DNA from: Desulfuromonas sp.
GTDB taxonomy: Bacteria > Desulfobacterota > Desulfuromonadia > Desulfuromonadales > Geothermobacteraceae
Direction of reading: 5' to 3'
Assembly: GCA_002868905.1 (NCBI GenBank)
Contig: PKUA01000029.1
Location: 1 to 64,000, forward strand
Length of the DNA stretch: 64,000 nt
Made by a program: the position numbers and the translations under genes. The first letter of the stretch is position 1. Each line of letters opens with the position of its first letter. Under the pieces are notes generated by a model. That model was not told the origin of the DNA. It worked only from the letters and a program-made list of their open reading frames with translations, and did no database searches. Below are positions 1 through 9,128 of the stretch, piece after piece.

Positions 1-284
1 AACATGCTCAGGGTTTCTGCTCGAAAACGGTCTGGCGCCTGGAGCAACAGCGCCTGATTTGAATGTTCCTCCCGTTCCCCCGACTTGATATTGAATTTGG
101 CAAAACCCCGCAGGCTATTCACCGCAGAGCCGGTTTCAACGAGGCGGGAGTAGAGTATTTCACTCGGGACGCTGACGACCACTTTCGGTGTGGGTGTACA
201 CGCAACCGCAACCGGGACCACCAGGCAGACGACAAGCAGGTAACGGAACCCGGCAATCAAGGCCCGGCGATTACTGCGAATCAT
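1..284 (-). CDS. Lipoprotein, LolB/DUF4292-like (3' end outside window)
   Basis: The reading frame starts with ATG at 282-284 and stays open to the window edge, so only about 94 N-terminal residues are visible. The start MIRSNRRALIAGFRYLLV is followed by a hydrophobic stretch and a lipobox-like VAVAC, which indicates an exported lipoprotein. After the Cys comes SLRGFAKFNIKSGERE and then NQALLLQAPDRFRAE, the pattern of LolB-like/DUF4292 outer-membrane lipoproteins that carry or sense acyl chains. The start overlaps the end of the upstream TPR gene by 14 bases, so the two are probably translated together. The family assignment rests on the N-terminal third only. Confidence 0.7.
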   Translation of the reverse strand, partial: MIRSNRRALIAGFRYLLVVCLVVPVAVACTPTPKVVVSVPSEILYSRLVETGSAVNSLRGFAKFNIKSGEREEHSNQALLLQAPDRFRAETLSM

Positions 285-2058
285 CTCTCAACCACCTGAG
301 TTTCAACTGAAGGGACTGGTTGTCCGGCGAGATGGCAAGACTCCGTTCAAAAGCGGCGATGGCCTCATCGCGCATCCCGAGAGCGGCATAGACATAACCG
401 AGATGTTCGAAGATTACGGCATCTTCGTCCAGGCCAAGGCTCGCCTCCTCGAGGGTCGCCCTCGCATCATCATAATGGCCCAGCCGGTATTGTACCCACC
501 CGAGCGTATCGAGCATATAGGGTTGGCGCTCCTGCTCCAGCGCCTTCTGAATCAACCTCAACGCCTCATCGAGGTTGACGTTTTGCTCAGCGGAGTGATA
601 GGCGATGTAATTCATGGCATCGGCATGAGTTGGATCGCTCTCAAGGACCTCTCGCATTAAAGCGAGTGCCTCGTCACTTTGACCGATCCGCTCTTTCAAC
701 ATTCCGAGATGGTAAAGCAGCTTGACTGCATCCGGGAAAAGAGCCAGACCTCGCCGCAAGACAGCCATCGATTCCAAGGTGTTTTCTTCAGAGTCGTGCA
801 GGGCCGCCAGGAAATCGAATAGGTCGGGACGGTCCGGCGCCAGTGCGATTCTCTGTTGTATGTATTGAATCGCCCGCTCCGTTTTCTCGAGGTTGTGAGA
901 GACATACGCCAGGTGATGGAGGGAGTCGGGGAAGGTATCATCATCTGCTTCCACTTTCCCGAAGGCGGACAACGCATCCTCCCACTTTTCCTGTTGTTCG
1001 AGAACGAGGCCAAGGAAATAGTATGCCGATGTGGCAGGAGGATTGCTCTTGGCCAGTTTATACCAAACCGTTTCCGCATCCGACCAGCGCTCAAGTTCAA
1101 TGAGGACCAATCCCATCCGGCGGAGCATGGTGATGTTTTCAGAATCACCACCGTCAAAGGAGAGCATTTCGCTGATCGCCTCTTCCCAGCTCTCCTGCTG
1201 AATCAGAATTCTGATCAAATGTTTTCTCAAACTGTCGCTATCACCGTGCCGAACGAGGGCACTGCGCAGGACTTCAATTGCGGCTTTCTCGTCCCCCCGT
1301 TGCAGCAAGACCTCAACCAAACCAACGATAGCCGGTTGCAGTTCCGGGTGCTCCTTGAGCAGCTCCCGGTAAATCGACTCTGCTTCATCGAAACGATTCA
1401 GGCTGAGTTGAAGTTGCCCATACATGAGTCGTCCCGCTCTGCTACCGGGTTGAATTTCCAATAGCTGTTCAACGGTTTCAAGGGCCAGTTCGGGGTGCCC
1501 CAGCCGCTCCCGTGCAGCGACCAGGCGCAGGAAGGCACCTTCGGAATCAGGTTGCAAATCGATTGTCTGTTCCAGAACCCGGATTGCATCAGCCCACCGG
1601 CTCTGGCGATAAAGATATTCTCCAAGTTGCAGGAGAAGTTCCGGATTGTCCGGTTCCAGCGTTAAAACCTGACGAATCTCCCGCTCTGCCGCAGCCCAAT
1701 CACCCATGTGAGCGTAGACAGTGCCCAGTTCTCGACCGAGAAATGTCGAGGACGGGTCAGCGAGCCTGGCCTTACCAAGGTACTCAACGGCACTCTCCAT
1801 CTCCCCTTCGGCCATTTCAACCCGGGCAGCGACGTAATTGGCCCAAGCCAGGGACTCGGGATGGGCCAACCTGGAAGTTTGTGACGAGCTTAACCTGCCG
1901 GAGATGTCCCCGGACCCCGGCGCACCCGCCTGGCAACCGACATGGCACAGGACCAGGACCAACAAAAACAGTCGACCGCACTTAACGAACAGATCAGAGA
2001 GCATAACGTCGAAGATTCTCACCAACCGGCTTTGAATGTCAGTTGAGTTTGGGGGCAT
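271..2058 (-). CDS. TPR-repeat protein, probable exported lipoprotein
   Basis: This 595-residue protein consists almost wholly of 34-residue TPR units from about residue 50 to the C-terminus (for example AIAAFERSLAISPDNQSL at the end). The family serves as a scaffold for protein-protein contacts. The N-terminus contains a hydrophobic segment (LFLLVLVLCHVGC) that looks like a signal sequence ending in a lipobox, although the -3 residue His is unusual. A second in-frame ATG at 2002-2004 (MLSDLFVK) would place that segment closer to the N-terminus and may be the real start. It overlaps the downstream lipoprotein gene, which suggests a joint role in the envelope. The partner proteins cannot be inferred from sequence. 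Confidence 0.8.
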   Translation of the reverse strand: MPPNSTDIQSRLVRIFDVMLSDLFVKCGRLFLLVLVLCHVGCQAGAPGSGDISGRLSSSQTSRLAHPESLAWANYVAARVEMAEGEMESAVEYLGKARLADPSSTFLGRELGTVYAHMGDWAAAEREIRQVLTLEPDNPELLLQLGEYLYRQSRWADAIRVLEQTIDLQPDSEGAFLRLVAARERLGHPELALETVEQLLEIQPGSRAGRLMYGQLQLSLNRFDEAESIYRELLKEHPELQPAIVGLVEVLLQRGDEKAAIEVLRSALVRHGDSDSLRKHLIRILIQQESWEEAISEMLSFDGGDSENITMLRRMGLVLIELERWSDAETVWYKLAKSNPPATSAYYFLGLVLEQQEKWEDALSAFGKVEADDDTFPDSLHHLAYVSHNLEKTERAIQYIQQRIALAPDRPDLFDFLAALHDSEENTLESMAVLRRGLALFPDAVKLLYHLGMLKERIGQSDEALALMREVLESDPTHADAMNYIAYHSAEQNVNLDEALRLIQKALEQERQPYMLDTLGWVQYRLGHYDDARATLEEASLGLDEDAVIFEHLGYVYAALGMRDEAIAAFERSLAISPDNQSLQLKLRWLRDDSQ

Positions 2059-2246
2059 CCGCTCGCTTCTATCAACAAGTCAGGACAAGCAGTGAAAATG
2101 CCTTGGCAAACTATCATAGCGCCATCGAATGGTCAATTTCGGATAACCGATCCCAACCGGTATCATCTGTTCCTCGACAGAGCCGAAATCCTCATCTATA
2201 ATATTGAAATCATTAGGCATGAAAACAGTTTTGCCTGGAGGCGGCA

Positions 2247-2492
2247 TTGCGTTCACCAAGTCCCGTACGGCTCAAGGAAACATGGGTCCTCTGCTTCATC
2301 CTGGGCATCATCATGCTCAACTACCCCTTCCTTGAGATATTCAACAAACCGGTGACCCTGTTCGGGATCCCCCTGCTTGTTCTCTACCTGACATTCGGCT
2401 GGCTTTTTTCTATTTTCGTCATTTTTCTTTTCTCCCGCTATCTTGGCTCAGTTTCAGCCGAATCCGACAATCATTCCGGGGATGCCGAATGA
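2247..2492 (+). CDS. Small two-TM membrane protein preceding an SSS-type sensor
   Basis: An 81-residue protein with two hydrophobic helices (VLCFILGIIMLNYPFLEIF and LLVLYLTFGWLFSIFVIFLF) and an acidic C-terminal tail. The TTG start at 2247 is supported by a GGAGG sequence about six bases upstream. Its stop overlaps the next start in an ATGA, so translation is coupled to the large transporter-phosphatase gene. Small two-helix proteins encoded before sodium:solute symporters are often accessory subunits (DUF485/DUF4212-like), and that role is inferred here from position and topology. Confidence 0.75.
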   Translation: MRSPSPVRLKETWVLCFILGIIMLNYPFLEIFNKPVTLFGIPLLVLYLTFGWLFSIFVIFLFSRYLGSVSAESDNHSGDAE

Positions 2493-5400
2493 TTTCGATC
2501 CAGCTGATCACCGTTCTCTCTATCGCCTACTTCGTCATCCTGTTCGGCGTAGCGTATTACGCGGACTGGTGTAGAGAACACGGTCGCAGCCTCATTGCCA
2601 ACGCCCACGTCTACTCACTCTCAATCGCGGTCTACTGTACGTCATGGACCTTTTATGGCAGTGTCGGTCGGGCGGCGACCAGTGGCATCGATTTCCTTCT
2701 GATCTACCTTGGACCCACCCTGATGGCGTTTTCCTGGTGGTTCCTGCTCAGGAAAATGGTCCGCGTCAGCAAGGAACAGAACATCGTCAGCATCGGTGAT
2801 TTCATTTCAAGCCGTTATGGGAAGTCCGCCTTTCTCGGTGCCATTGTCACCATTTTCGCCGTCATCGGAATCATGCCTTACATCGCCTTGCAGCTGAAGG
2901 CGATTTCACAGTCATTTGACTTATTGACCCTTCCACCGGAAGTTTTCCGTCAGGGGGGAACCCATCATTTTCAGGCCATATCGCAAACCATCGATACGGC
3001 TTTTGTCGTTGCCCTGCTGCTCGGGCTGTTCGGCGTCCTTTTCGGCGCCAGGCACCTCGACGCCTCCGAAAGGCACGAAGGCCTGGTCGCAGCTATCGCC
3101 CTTGAATCGATTATTAAAGTCATCGCTTTTGTCGCCGTCGGTATTTTCGTAACCTATGGCCTGTTTGATGGATTCGGTGATATTTTCAGTCGTTTTCAGG
3201 AGACTTTCCCGGAACGAGCTTATCTGTTGCAGATAGGAGGCGAAAACACCAGCTACGCCAGGTGGTTCTCCTTGACCTTCATCGCCATGATGGCTTGCAT
3301 GTTTCTCCCTCGGCAGTTCCACATCATGGTCATCGAAAATTCATCGGAAGAGCATGTTAAGTCGGCCATGTGGAGATTCCCCCTCTACATGTTCGTCATC
3401 AACCTGTTCGTTATTCCCATTGCGCTCGGCGGGCTGATTCTCTCTAACGGGGACACCTCCCAGGCTGACTATTTCGTTCTCAACCTCCCGTTGACAAACA
3501 ATCAGGAATGGCTTGGCGTCCTGGCATTTCTGGGGGGATTTTCCGCCTCGGCCGGCATGGTCATGGTCTCTTCAGTGGCCCTCGCCACGATGATTCTCAA
3601 TCAGCTTGCCATGCCGGCGATCCTGAAGTTTCGCCTCGAAGTTGCAGACTTCTCCATTCTATTAATCAACCTGAAGCGCTTCTGTATTCTCGGGGTCATC
3701 TTTCTCGGATATCTTTACTACAGGATCATCGGTGAGAGTTATGCCCTGGTCAATATCGGCCTGATTTCCTTTATCGCCGCGACCCAATTTGCCCCCTCCC
3801 TGATTGGCGGCCTGTACTGGCGTCGAGCAACCCTGAAAGGAGCCGCCACAGGACTCATTCTCGGCTTCCTGATCTGGTTCTATACACTGCTGATCCCTTC
3901 TTTTGTCCGGTCCGGATGGTTGCATAGCGATATCCTTGAGAACGGACTGTTCGGGCTCTCTTACCTCCGACCGTTGGAACTGTTCGGTCTGTCCGGTTTC
4001 GACATCTGGACCCACTCTCTGTTCTGGACACTCTTCTTCAACGTTGGCGCCTTCCTCACTCTGTCGCTTATGTCAGAGCCGGAAAAACAAGTCCTCGAAC
4101 AGGTTCCCAAGTTCGTCGACACGTTCAAACCGCGCAGGGCCGAGCCGGAGAAACAACGCATCAGCAAGGCACCGACCATTATGGAATTCGTCGAGCTGAT
4201 GACGAAGTTCATCGGAGAAAAACAAGCTCATGCAGCCATCGCCGAATACCTTGGAGACCGGGAGATCGACCAGCGCGGAAGTTTGTCCGAATATGAGTTG
4301 CCGAGCCTGAAACGTTTCACCGAACGGACTCTGGCCGGTTCGGTCGGGGCAGCTCCGGCCAGGATCATCATTGAAAACTACCTGGTGACACGCGGCAGCA
4401 AAATGGAGGACGTGTTCGATATCTTCGGCTCGGTCAACCTGAGTCGGACATCGAGCCGTGAACAACTTGGCGTCCTCTACGAATCCGCCCGCGTCGTAGC
4501 GAGCGGGGCAAAGCTGCAAAGGATCATGGATGACATCCTCGACCTGATGGTGCAGCAGTTCAAGCTCGATCTTTGCGTCATACGGATGCATGATCCGTCT
4601 ACGGACAATCTCGTTGTCCACAGCCAACGGGGCATGAGCTCCGAACACCTTGGCCGGTCGGAACGGGAGCTGACGATGGAAACATACATCGGGCAGACCT
4701 TCCTCTCCAACGAACCGGTTGTCGTCAACGACACTGATTTCATGAGCAAGCCAATCTCCGCACAGATCATCCACCGTGAAGGGATCAAATCATTCGCCCA
4801 CGCTCCGATTACCATCGAAGGTGAGCCGATTGGGGTCCTCTCGGCTTTTTCGAAAACGATCAAAGGAATATTCACCGATGAGTTTGTTGAAATGTTTCTG
4901 AGCCTGGCCGGACAAGTCGGTGTCGCCTGGCGGAACAATCAACAAACCATTAAGCTGCTGGTTGCCGCCGAACAACAGAAAGAGATGGAGATCGCCAAGA
5001 CCATTCAGCTCGGCCTTCTTCCGAACTCGGTGCCGAAATTACCCGACGTTCATCTCGGAGGCATTTGTGTCCCGGCCAAAGATGTCGGAGGAGACTATTA
5101 CGACCACATGATGAGTTCGGCCCACCAACTCGACCTGGTTGTGGCTGATGTCTCCGGACACAATGTCGGCGCCGCCCTGCTGATGGCAGAAACCCGCACT
5201 TATATCAGGGCGCGCGCTCACAAGATTCCGACCGCCAAACAGGTCATGGCATCACTGAATGAATTTTTCTATGCCGACCTCTCCCGCGCCGAACTGTTTA
5301 TTACCATGTTTTACGCGCGCTACAATGCGAACCTCAAACGACTCGTTTACGCAAGCGCCGGACACTGCAAGCCGATTCTCTATCGCCATGCCACCAAAAG

Positions 5401-5710
5401 CTGTGAACGACTCGATGCCGAAGGACTGATTTTCGGAATTCTTCCTCAAGTCGAATTCGAAGAGCGGCACACCTATCTTTATCCAGGGGACCTGTTGCTG
5501 CTTTTCACTGACGGCATTGTTGAGGCCGAGAATGATCTCGGAGAATTTTTCGGCGAGGAACGCCTGGCTCGACTGGTGTGTGATTCTGTCAGCCTTTCAC
5601 CGCAAGAGATGATCGATCGGATTCTTAACCAGGCCCGGCTCTTCACCGGCACCCGACACTTCAAGGACGATGTCTCGCTTGTGGTCATGAAAGCGGAGGC
5701 GAAGAATTGA
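2489..5710 (+). CDS. SLC5/SSS transporter-like sensor fused to GAF and PP2C (SpoIIE-type) phosphatase
   Basis: A 1073-residue fusion. Residues 1 to about 530 form a 12-13 helix sodium:solute symporter fold resembling the N-terminus of CbrA (VYCTSWTFYGSVGRAATSG). Residues about 570-650 contain RTLAGSVGAAPARIIIENYL, like the STAC linker of CbrA-type kinases. A GAF domain covers about 660-815. The C-terminus (about 830-1070) is a SpoIIE-type PP2C phosphatase with VGGDYYD, VADVSGHNVGAALLMA, FTDGIVEAEN and KDDVSLVV, so the metal-binding Asp residues are present. In CbrA-like proteins this position holds a histidine kinase; here a Ser/Thr phosphatase replaces it. The following STAS and HATPase genes are its expected substrate and counter-acting kinase. 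Whether the symporter part still transports a solute or only senses it is unknown. Confidence 0.92.
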   Translation: MISIQLITVLSIAYFVILFGVAYYADWCREHGRSLIANAHVYSLSIAVYCTSWTFYGSVGRAATSGIDFLLIYLGPTLMAFSWWFLLRKMVRVSKEQNIVSIGDFISSRYGKSAFLGAIVTIFAVIGIMPYIALQLKAISQSFDLLTLPPEVFRQGGTHHFQAISQTIDTAFVVALLLGLFGVLFGARHLDASERHEGLVAAIALESIIKVIAFVAVGIFVTYGLFDGFGDIFSRFQETFPERAYLLQIGGENTSYARWFSLTFIAMMACMFLPRQFHIMVIENSSEEHVKSAMWRFPLYMFVINLFVIPIALGGLILSNGDTSQADYFVLNLPLTNNQEWLGVLAFLGGFSASAGMVMVSSVALATMILNQLAMPAILKFRLEVADFSILLINLKRFCILGVIFLGYLYYRIIGESYALVNIGLISFIAATQFAPSLIGGLYWRRATLKGAATGLILGFLIWFYTLLIPSFVRSGWLHSDILENGLFGLSYLRPLELFGLSGFDIWTHSLFWTLFFNVGAFLTLSLMSEPEKQVLEQVPKFVDTFKPRRAEPEKQRISKAPTIMEFVELMTKFIGEKQAHAAIAEYLGDREIDQRGSLSEYELPSLKRFTERTLAGSVGAAPARIIIENYLVTRGSKMEDVFDIFGSVNLSRTSSREQLGVLYESARVVASGAKLQRIMDDILDLMVQQFKLDLCVIRMHDPSTDNLVVHSQRGMSSEHLGRSERELTMETYIGQTFLSNEPVVVNDTDFMSKPISAQIIHREGIKSFAHAPITIEGEPIGVLSAFSKTIKGIFTDEFVEMFLSLAGQVGVAWRNNQQTIKLLVAAEQQKEMEIAKTIQLGLLPNSVPKLPDVHLGGICVPAKDVGGDYYDHMMSSAHQLDLVVADVSGHNVGAALLMAETRTYIRARAHKIPTAKQVMASLNEFFYADLSRAELFITMFYARYNANLKRLVYASAGHCKPILYRHATKSCERLDAEGLIFGILPQVEFEERHTYLYPGDLLLLFTDGIVEAENDLGEFFGEERLARLVCDSVSLSPQEMIDRILNQARLFTGTRHFKDDVSLVVMKAEAKN

Positions 5711-5810
5711 ATTCAACCATGCCAACCGTAAAGCGGTATGCTATCATATGACTTGACTAACCCGCTGTCGGCGAAGGGTTTGAAAGACCTCAATATTTCA
5801 AGGAGAAACC

Positions 5811-6146
5811 ATGATTCTAAACATTGAAGAGCATGATGCCGCCGTCCTCATTTCCGTCAAAGAGGAACGCCTGGATGCTCACAACAGTGGTGAATTGAAA
5901 AGTCAGATGCTGAACCTGTTCGAAGAGGGGAAAACCAACCTGGTCGTTGATCTTGAAGAGGTCCGGTTTGTTGACTCTTCGGGGCTGGGTTCCCTGGTGT
6001 CCGGATTTAAAAATGCCAGCGCTCGCAATGGAAACCTTAAACTTTGCGGCCTCCAACCGCAGGTCAAATCGATGTTCGAGTTAACCCGCCTGCATCGCGT
6101 TTTCGAAATTTATCAGAATTCCAAGGAAGCGATGGAGAGTTTTTAG
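5811..6146 (+). CDS. STAS-domain anti-sigma factor antagonist (SpoIIAA/RsbV-like)
   Basis: A 111-residue single STAS domain. The motif RFVDSSGLGSLVSGFKNA contains the Ser (DSSGL) that is phosphorylated in SpoIIAA/RsbV proteins. In that family the unphosphorylated form binds and neutralises the HATPase anti-sigma kinase, and a PP2C phosphatase restores it. Both partners are encoded on either side (2489-5710 and 6206-6631). The ATG follows a good ribosome-binding site (AAGGAGA), and a 100-base gap separates it from the phosphatase gene, leaving room for a promoter of its own. Confidence 0.93.
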   Translation: MILNIEEHDAAVLISVKEERLDAHNSGELKSQMLNLFEEGKTNLVVDLEEVRFVDSSGLGSLVSGFKNASARNGNLKLCGLQPQVKSMFELTRLHRVFEIYQNSKEAMESF

Positions 6147-6205
6147 GCAACACCAACCCTCCGGGCTGATTTATTAATTTCCCGGCTTAAACCACGGGCC
6201 AGATT

Positions 6206-6631
6206 TTGAGAAGCGATTCTATCAAAATCGACATATCAATCCCCAACCATACTCGTTATCTCGGCATGATCGGGAAAATCGGGGAGGATGTTGCACGTGC
6301 TATTAAAAGCTACCCGGGGGACCGCGAAGAACTTGCTTATCACATCAACCTCGTATTGACCGAAGCGATGTCGAATGCAATCCATCATGCCAACGAGGGG
6401 GATCCGGACAAGAAACTCAGAGTCTCGATTCAGATTGACCAGGGCGTGCTGAGCATCCAGGTTCATGACCAGGGGCGGGGGTTCAACTCAGACCAGTTCC
6501 CGGACCCTGAACTGAAACACCTGGAGGAACATGGACGAGGCATATACATCATCCGTTCGCTGATGGATGAGGTCACTTACCAGAAAGTGTCCACCGGCCA
6601 TGTTCTGGAAATGACCAAGACCCTCTACTGA
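6206..6631 (+). CDS. HATPase anti-sigma regulatory factor (RsbW/SpoIIAB-like Ser kinase)
   Basis: A 141-residue GHKL ATPase. The N box is TEAMSNAIHHANEG, the G1 box is VHDQGRGF and the G2 box is EEHGRGIYIIRSLMDEV. The order and short length match RsbW/SpoIIAB kinases, which phosphorylate the STAS antagonist and sequester a sigma factor or another output protein. The start is TTG; no strong ribosome-binding site is visible, so the start is less certain than the domain. No sigma factor gene lies in the window, so the final target must be elsewhere or may not be a sigma factor. Confidence 0.9.
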   Translation: MRSDSIKIDISIPNHTRYLGMIGKIGEDVARAIKSYPGDREELAYHINLVLTEAMSNAIHHANEGDPDKKLRVSIQIDQGVLSIQVHDQGRGFNSDQFPDPELKHLEEHGRGIYIIRSLMDEVTYQKVSTGHVLEMTKTLY

Positions 6632-6646
6632 TCCGGGCAAACGACT

Positions 6647-7261
6647 TTACCGGTTCTTTTCATGCCATGCCAATAGTTCCCGATGTGAATGGACCGTCGG
6701 AACCCCGGGGAATCTTCCTCCGAAAGCGACAAATGCCATTCCCGCACTTTGGGCAGCCTTCAAATCCAACTCCGAGTCGCCAACAAACAACAAATCGGGA
6801 ATCGCCATGCCGAGTTCCGTGCTGGCCAGGTTAAGCATATCCGGATAAGGCTTGGGACGCGACACATCCTTGCTTGTAACAACCACGTCGAAATACGATT
6901 CAAGGTCGAAATGGCACAAGATTTCCACCACGCTGTTCCCTCGATTGGTAGCTACAGCAAGGGGGCATGATGAAGCAAAGGCTGCAAGGACTTCGTGTAG
7001 ATTGTCAGCCGGAATCATGTAGGGGATAAACTCCCTGTAATCGAGGCTGTTTGCGATGGAGAGGGCTGGTGCGACATTCTCCTCTCCGAGAAGGGTCCTG
7101 AAAACATCGGGACTTGCTGCCGTGTGACAGAGCTGCGCGCGATCATCATCAGCGGGTATCGGCCCTATTGAGAACCGCTCAAGAACCGTATTGTAATATT
7201 CCAGGTTGGCCCTGCGGCTTTCGAACAGGACTCCGTCGCAATCAAAGACAATCCCTTTCAC
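6647..7261 (-). CDS. HAD-family hydrolase (phosphoglycolate phosphatase-like)
   Basis: The chosen start is GTG at 7259-7261, overlapping the lgt stop and preceded by a near-perfect AGGAGGAG; a longer frame to 7288 exists but lacks this signal. The product has 204 residues. The nucleophile motif VFDCDGVLFE is at the N-terminus, motif II is VATNRGNS, the Lys lies in SKDVSRPKPYPDML, and motif III is LFVGDSELDLKAA. These place it among the small-phosphoester HAD hydrolases with a helical cap, such as Gph. The substrate is not determined. Translational coupling to lgt is evident, but a functional link is not obvious. Confidence 0.88.
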   Translation of the reverse strand: MKGIVFDCDGVLFESRRANLEYYNTVLERFSIGPIPADDDRAQLCHTAASPDVFRTLLGEENVAPALSIANSLDYREFIPYMIPADNLHEVLAAFASSCPLAVATNRGNSVVEILCHFDLESYFDVVVTSKDVSRPKPYPDMLNLASTELGMAIPDLLFVGDSELDLKAAQSAGMAFVAFGGRFPGVPTVHSHRELLAWHEKNR

Positions 7262-8040
7262 CCTCTCCTCCTTTTCAAGCAATACCACAACCCGGCACCA
7301 CCGAGAATAATCATTGGCAGGGACAGATATTGCCCCATGGTCAAACCGAGTGAAAGGGTGCCGAGATGTTGGTCCGGTTCACGGACAAATTCGACCAGAA
7401 ACCTGGCAATCCCGTAACCGATGAAAAAGGTGAAAAACGGCACGCCCTGTCGTGCTTGTCGCCGATGCAGCCAATAGAGCAAAAGGAACAGGACGAAACC
7501 CTCCAGGCAAGCCTCATAAAGCTGACTTGGATGCCGTGGCAACGGTCCCGCCCCGGGGAAAACCATCCCCCAGGGAAGATCGGTGGTCCTCCCCCAGAGT
7601 TCTCCGTTAATAAAGTTGCCAATCCGCCCGAAACAGAGTCCGATCGGAGTGGCCGTGGCGATCATATCCCCGACATCGAGGATCGATGTCTTTTTTTGGC
7701 GACAGAACAGCAGAACAGCAATGACGACTCCGAGCAATCCGCCATGAAAGCTCATCCCTCCTTGCCAAACAGCCGGAATTTGCAAAGGATGCTGGAGGTA
7801 ATAACCAAGGTTATAGAAGATTACGTAACCGAGCCGTCCGCCCAGAATGACTCCACAAACCGTGTAGAATAGCAGGTCGCCGACATGGTCGGCGGTCAAG
7901 GCATAGTTCCTCAGTCGTCGGAGATGATGCAGCAGGGCGTATCCGCAAAGAAAACCGACGAGATACATCAGCCCATACCACCGTATAGCGAGCGGCCCTA
8001 ATTTAATGATGACCGGGTCGAATTGAGGGTAAGTCAACAT
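7258..8040 (-). CDS. lgt: Prolipoprotein diacylglyceryl transferase
   Basis: This 260-residue inner-membrane enzyme transfers diacylglycerol from phosphatidylglycerol to the lipobox Cys of prolipoproteins. Visible family signatures are GMSFHGGLLG (essential His), GRIGNFINGELWGR (essential Arg/Asn region) and seven hydrophobic helices. The start MLTYPQFDPVIIKLGPLAIR matches the normal Lgt N-terminus, so the 36 extra upstream codons of the open frame are not part of the gene. It lies 31 bases after the pseudouridine synthase gene and overlaps the HAD gene. Confidence 0.97.
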   Translation of the reverse strand: MLTYPQFDPVIIKLGPLAIRWYGLMYLVGFLCGYALLHHLRRLRNYALTADHVGDLLFYTVCGVILGGRLGYVIFYNLGYYLQHPLQIPAVWQGGMSFHGGLLGVVIAVLLFCRQKKTSILDVGDMIATATPIGLCFGRIGNFINGELWGRTTDLPWGMVFPGAGPLPRHPSQLYEACLEGFVLFLLLYWLHRRQARQGVPFFTFFIGYGIARFLVEFVREPDQHLGTLSLGLTMGQYLSLPMIILGGAGLWYCLKRRRG

Positions 8041-8071
8041 GTAAATTGCTCTTTCGGTTAAGGTGAAAAGG

Positions 8072-9067
8072 TCATGACCGGACCAGCTGCTGCAGTACAT
8101 TTCCCCAATCAACCTGGGAACCACAAGCCTTTTGCCAAAAGTAGGCAAAATCCGCGGGAGGCTCCACCTGGCAATGAAGGGGGATGTCTGTCATGGGATG
8201 GCGAAGGGCTAGCGAGGCCGAATGAAGAAGATGTCTTTTGGCCTGACCGGAACCGGGTTTGTCGACATAACCATAACGGACATCACCGACAAGTGGATAA
8301 CCTGCCTCGGAGAAATGAGCCCTTATTTGATGGGAACGACCAGTTTCGAGTCTTATACCGACCAGGCTGCAACCTGCATGGACCCCGATTGGCTGGTAGT
8401 GGGTAATTGCCCTTTTCCCACCTCTTTCCACGGAGAGAGTCCGGTTATCACGCCGACGGCGCGCCAGGAGCGAGTCAAAGGTTCCACCCTGCCTGACTTC
8501 CCCCGAGACGATTGCCAGGTAATATTTTTCGACCTTCCGGTCGCGGAACATTTGTGTCAGGCCCTTGTGAGACCTCTGGTTGATGGAAAAAAGGATGAGG
8601 CCGGATGTGTCGCGGTCGAGACGCTGCACCATACCGACATCCGGCCGAACACCTTTGGTTCTGTCTTGCTGAAGGTATTGAAGAACAACATGGTAGAGGG
8701 TCCCTTTGAAACGGGAAGGGGTCGGCTGAGTTTCCGTACCGGCAGGCTTGTTGATGACGAGCAGATAGTCATCCCGGTAGACGATATCCTGCTGACTGAG
8801 GGAGTACGCCTGGTACTTGCGTCCATCCAGGAACATTTCGATGGTTTGACCGGGGCGGACCGCAAAATCGCACCGGCGAATCCTTTTCCCATCGATAAAC
8901 ACACCGCCGAAATCGATGACCTTCCGGGCCAAGCCACGCGAAACGTCTGCAATCGATTCCGAAAGAACCTTGTCCATCCGCTCACCGTCGTAACGATCTT
9001 CCACAATCACCTTGAAGACCTGTGTTCCGGTTCCTTGCATAACCCTTTGCTGCCCTTCCCTCATCAT
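8072..9067 (-). CDS. RluA/RluD-family RNA pseudouridine synthase
   Basis: A 331-residue enzyme with an N-terminal S4 RNA-binding domain (about residues 30-80, VSRGLARKVIDFGGVFIDGK) and a pseudouridine synthase domain. The catalytic Asp (about D151) is in GMVQRLDRDTSGLILF. HQIRAHFSEAGYPLVGDVRYG near residue 250 is the second family signature. Its homologues isomerise uridines in 23S rRNA or tRNA; the exact target cannot be decided from the sequence. It is first in the short lgt-HAD operon. ATG codons at the first, second and tenth positions make the start slightly uncertain. Confidence 0.92.
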   Translation of the reverse strand: MMREGQQRVMQGTGTQVFKVIVEDRYDGERMDKVLSESIADVSRGLARKVIDFGGVFIDGKRIRRCDFAVRPGQTIEMFLDGRKYQAYSLSQQDIVYRDDYLLVINKPAGTETQPTPSRFKGTLYHVVLQYLQQDRTKGVRPDVGMVQRLDRDTSGLILFSINQRSHKGLTQMFRDRKVEKYYLAIVSGEVRQGGTFDSLLARRRRDNRTLSVERGGKRAITHYQPIGVHAGCSLVGIRLETGRSHQIRAHFSEAGYPLVGDVRYGYVDKPGSGQAKRHLLHSASLALRHPMTDIPLHCQVEPPADFAYFWQKACGSQVDWGNVLQQLVRS

Positions 9068-9078
9068 ACAGAACCAAT

Positions 9079-9109
9079 TTGACAGACGGCCTATTTCTGA
9101 TAATAGTTT
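9079..9109 (+). promoter_or_regulatory. Candidate sigma-70 promoter of the 6S RNA
   Basis: TTGACA at 9079-9084 is a perfect -35 hexamer. An AT-rich stretch GATAATAGTTT at 9099-9109 could supply the -10 element, although the spacing to the best hexamer match (GATAAT) is only 14 bases. It points into the 6S RNA and lies close upstream of its predicted 5' end. Confidence 0.45.
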
Positions 9110-9128
9110 AAAGAAGCGTCATTGAACA

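Noticed and set aside
8222-9082. Long plus-strand open frame antisense to the pseudouridine synthase
   Set aside because: It mirrors the conserved RluA-type gene on the other strand and has no family motif or ribosome-binding site.
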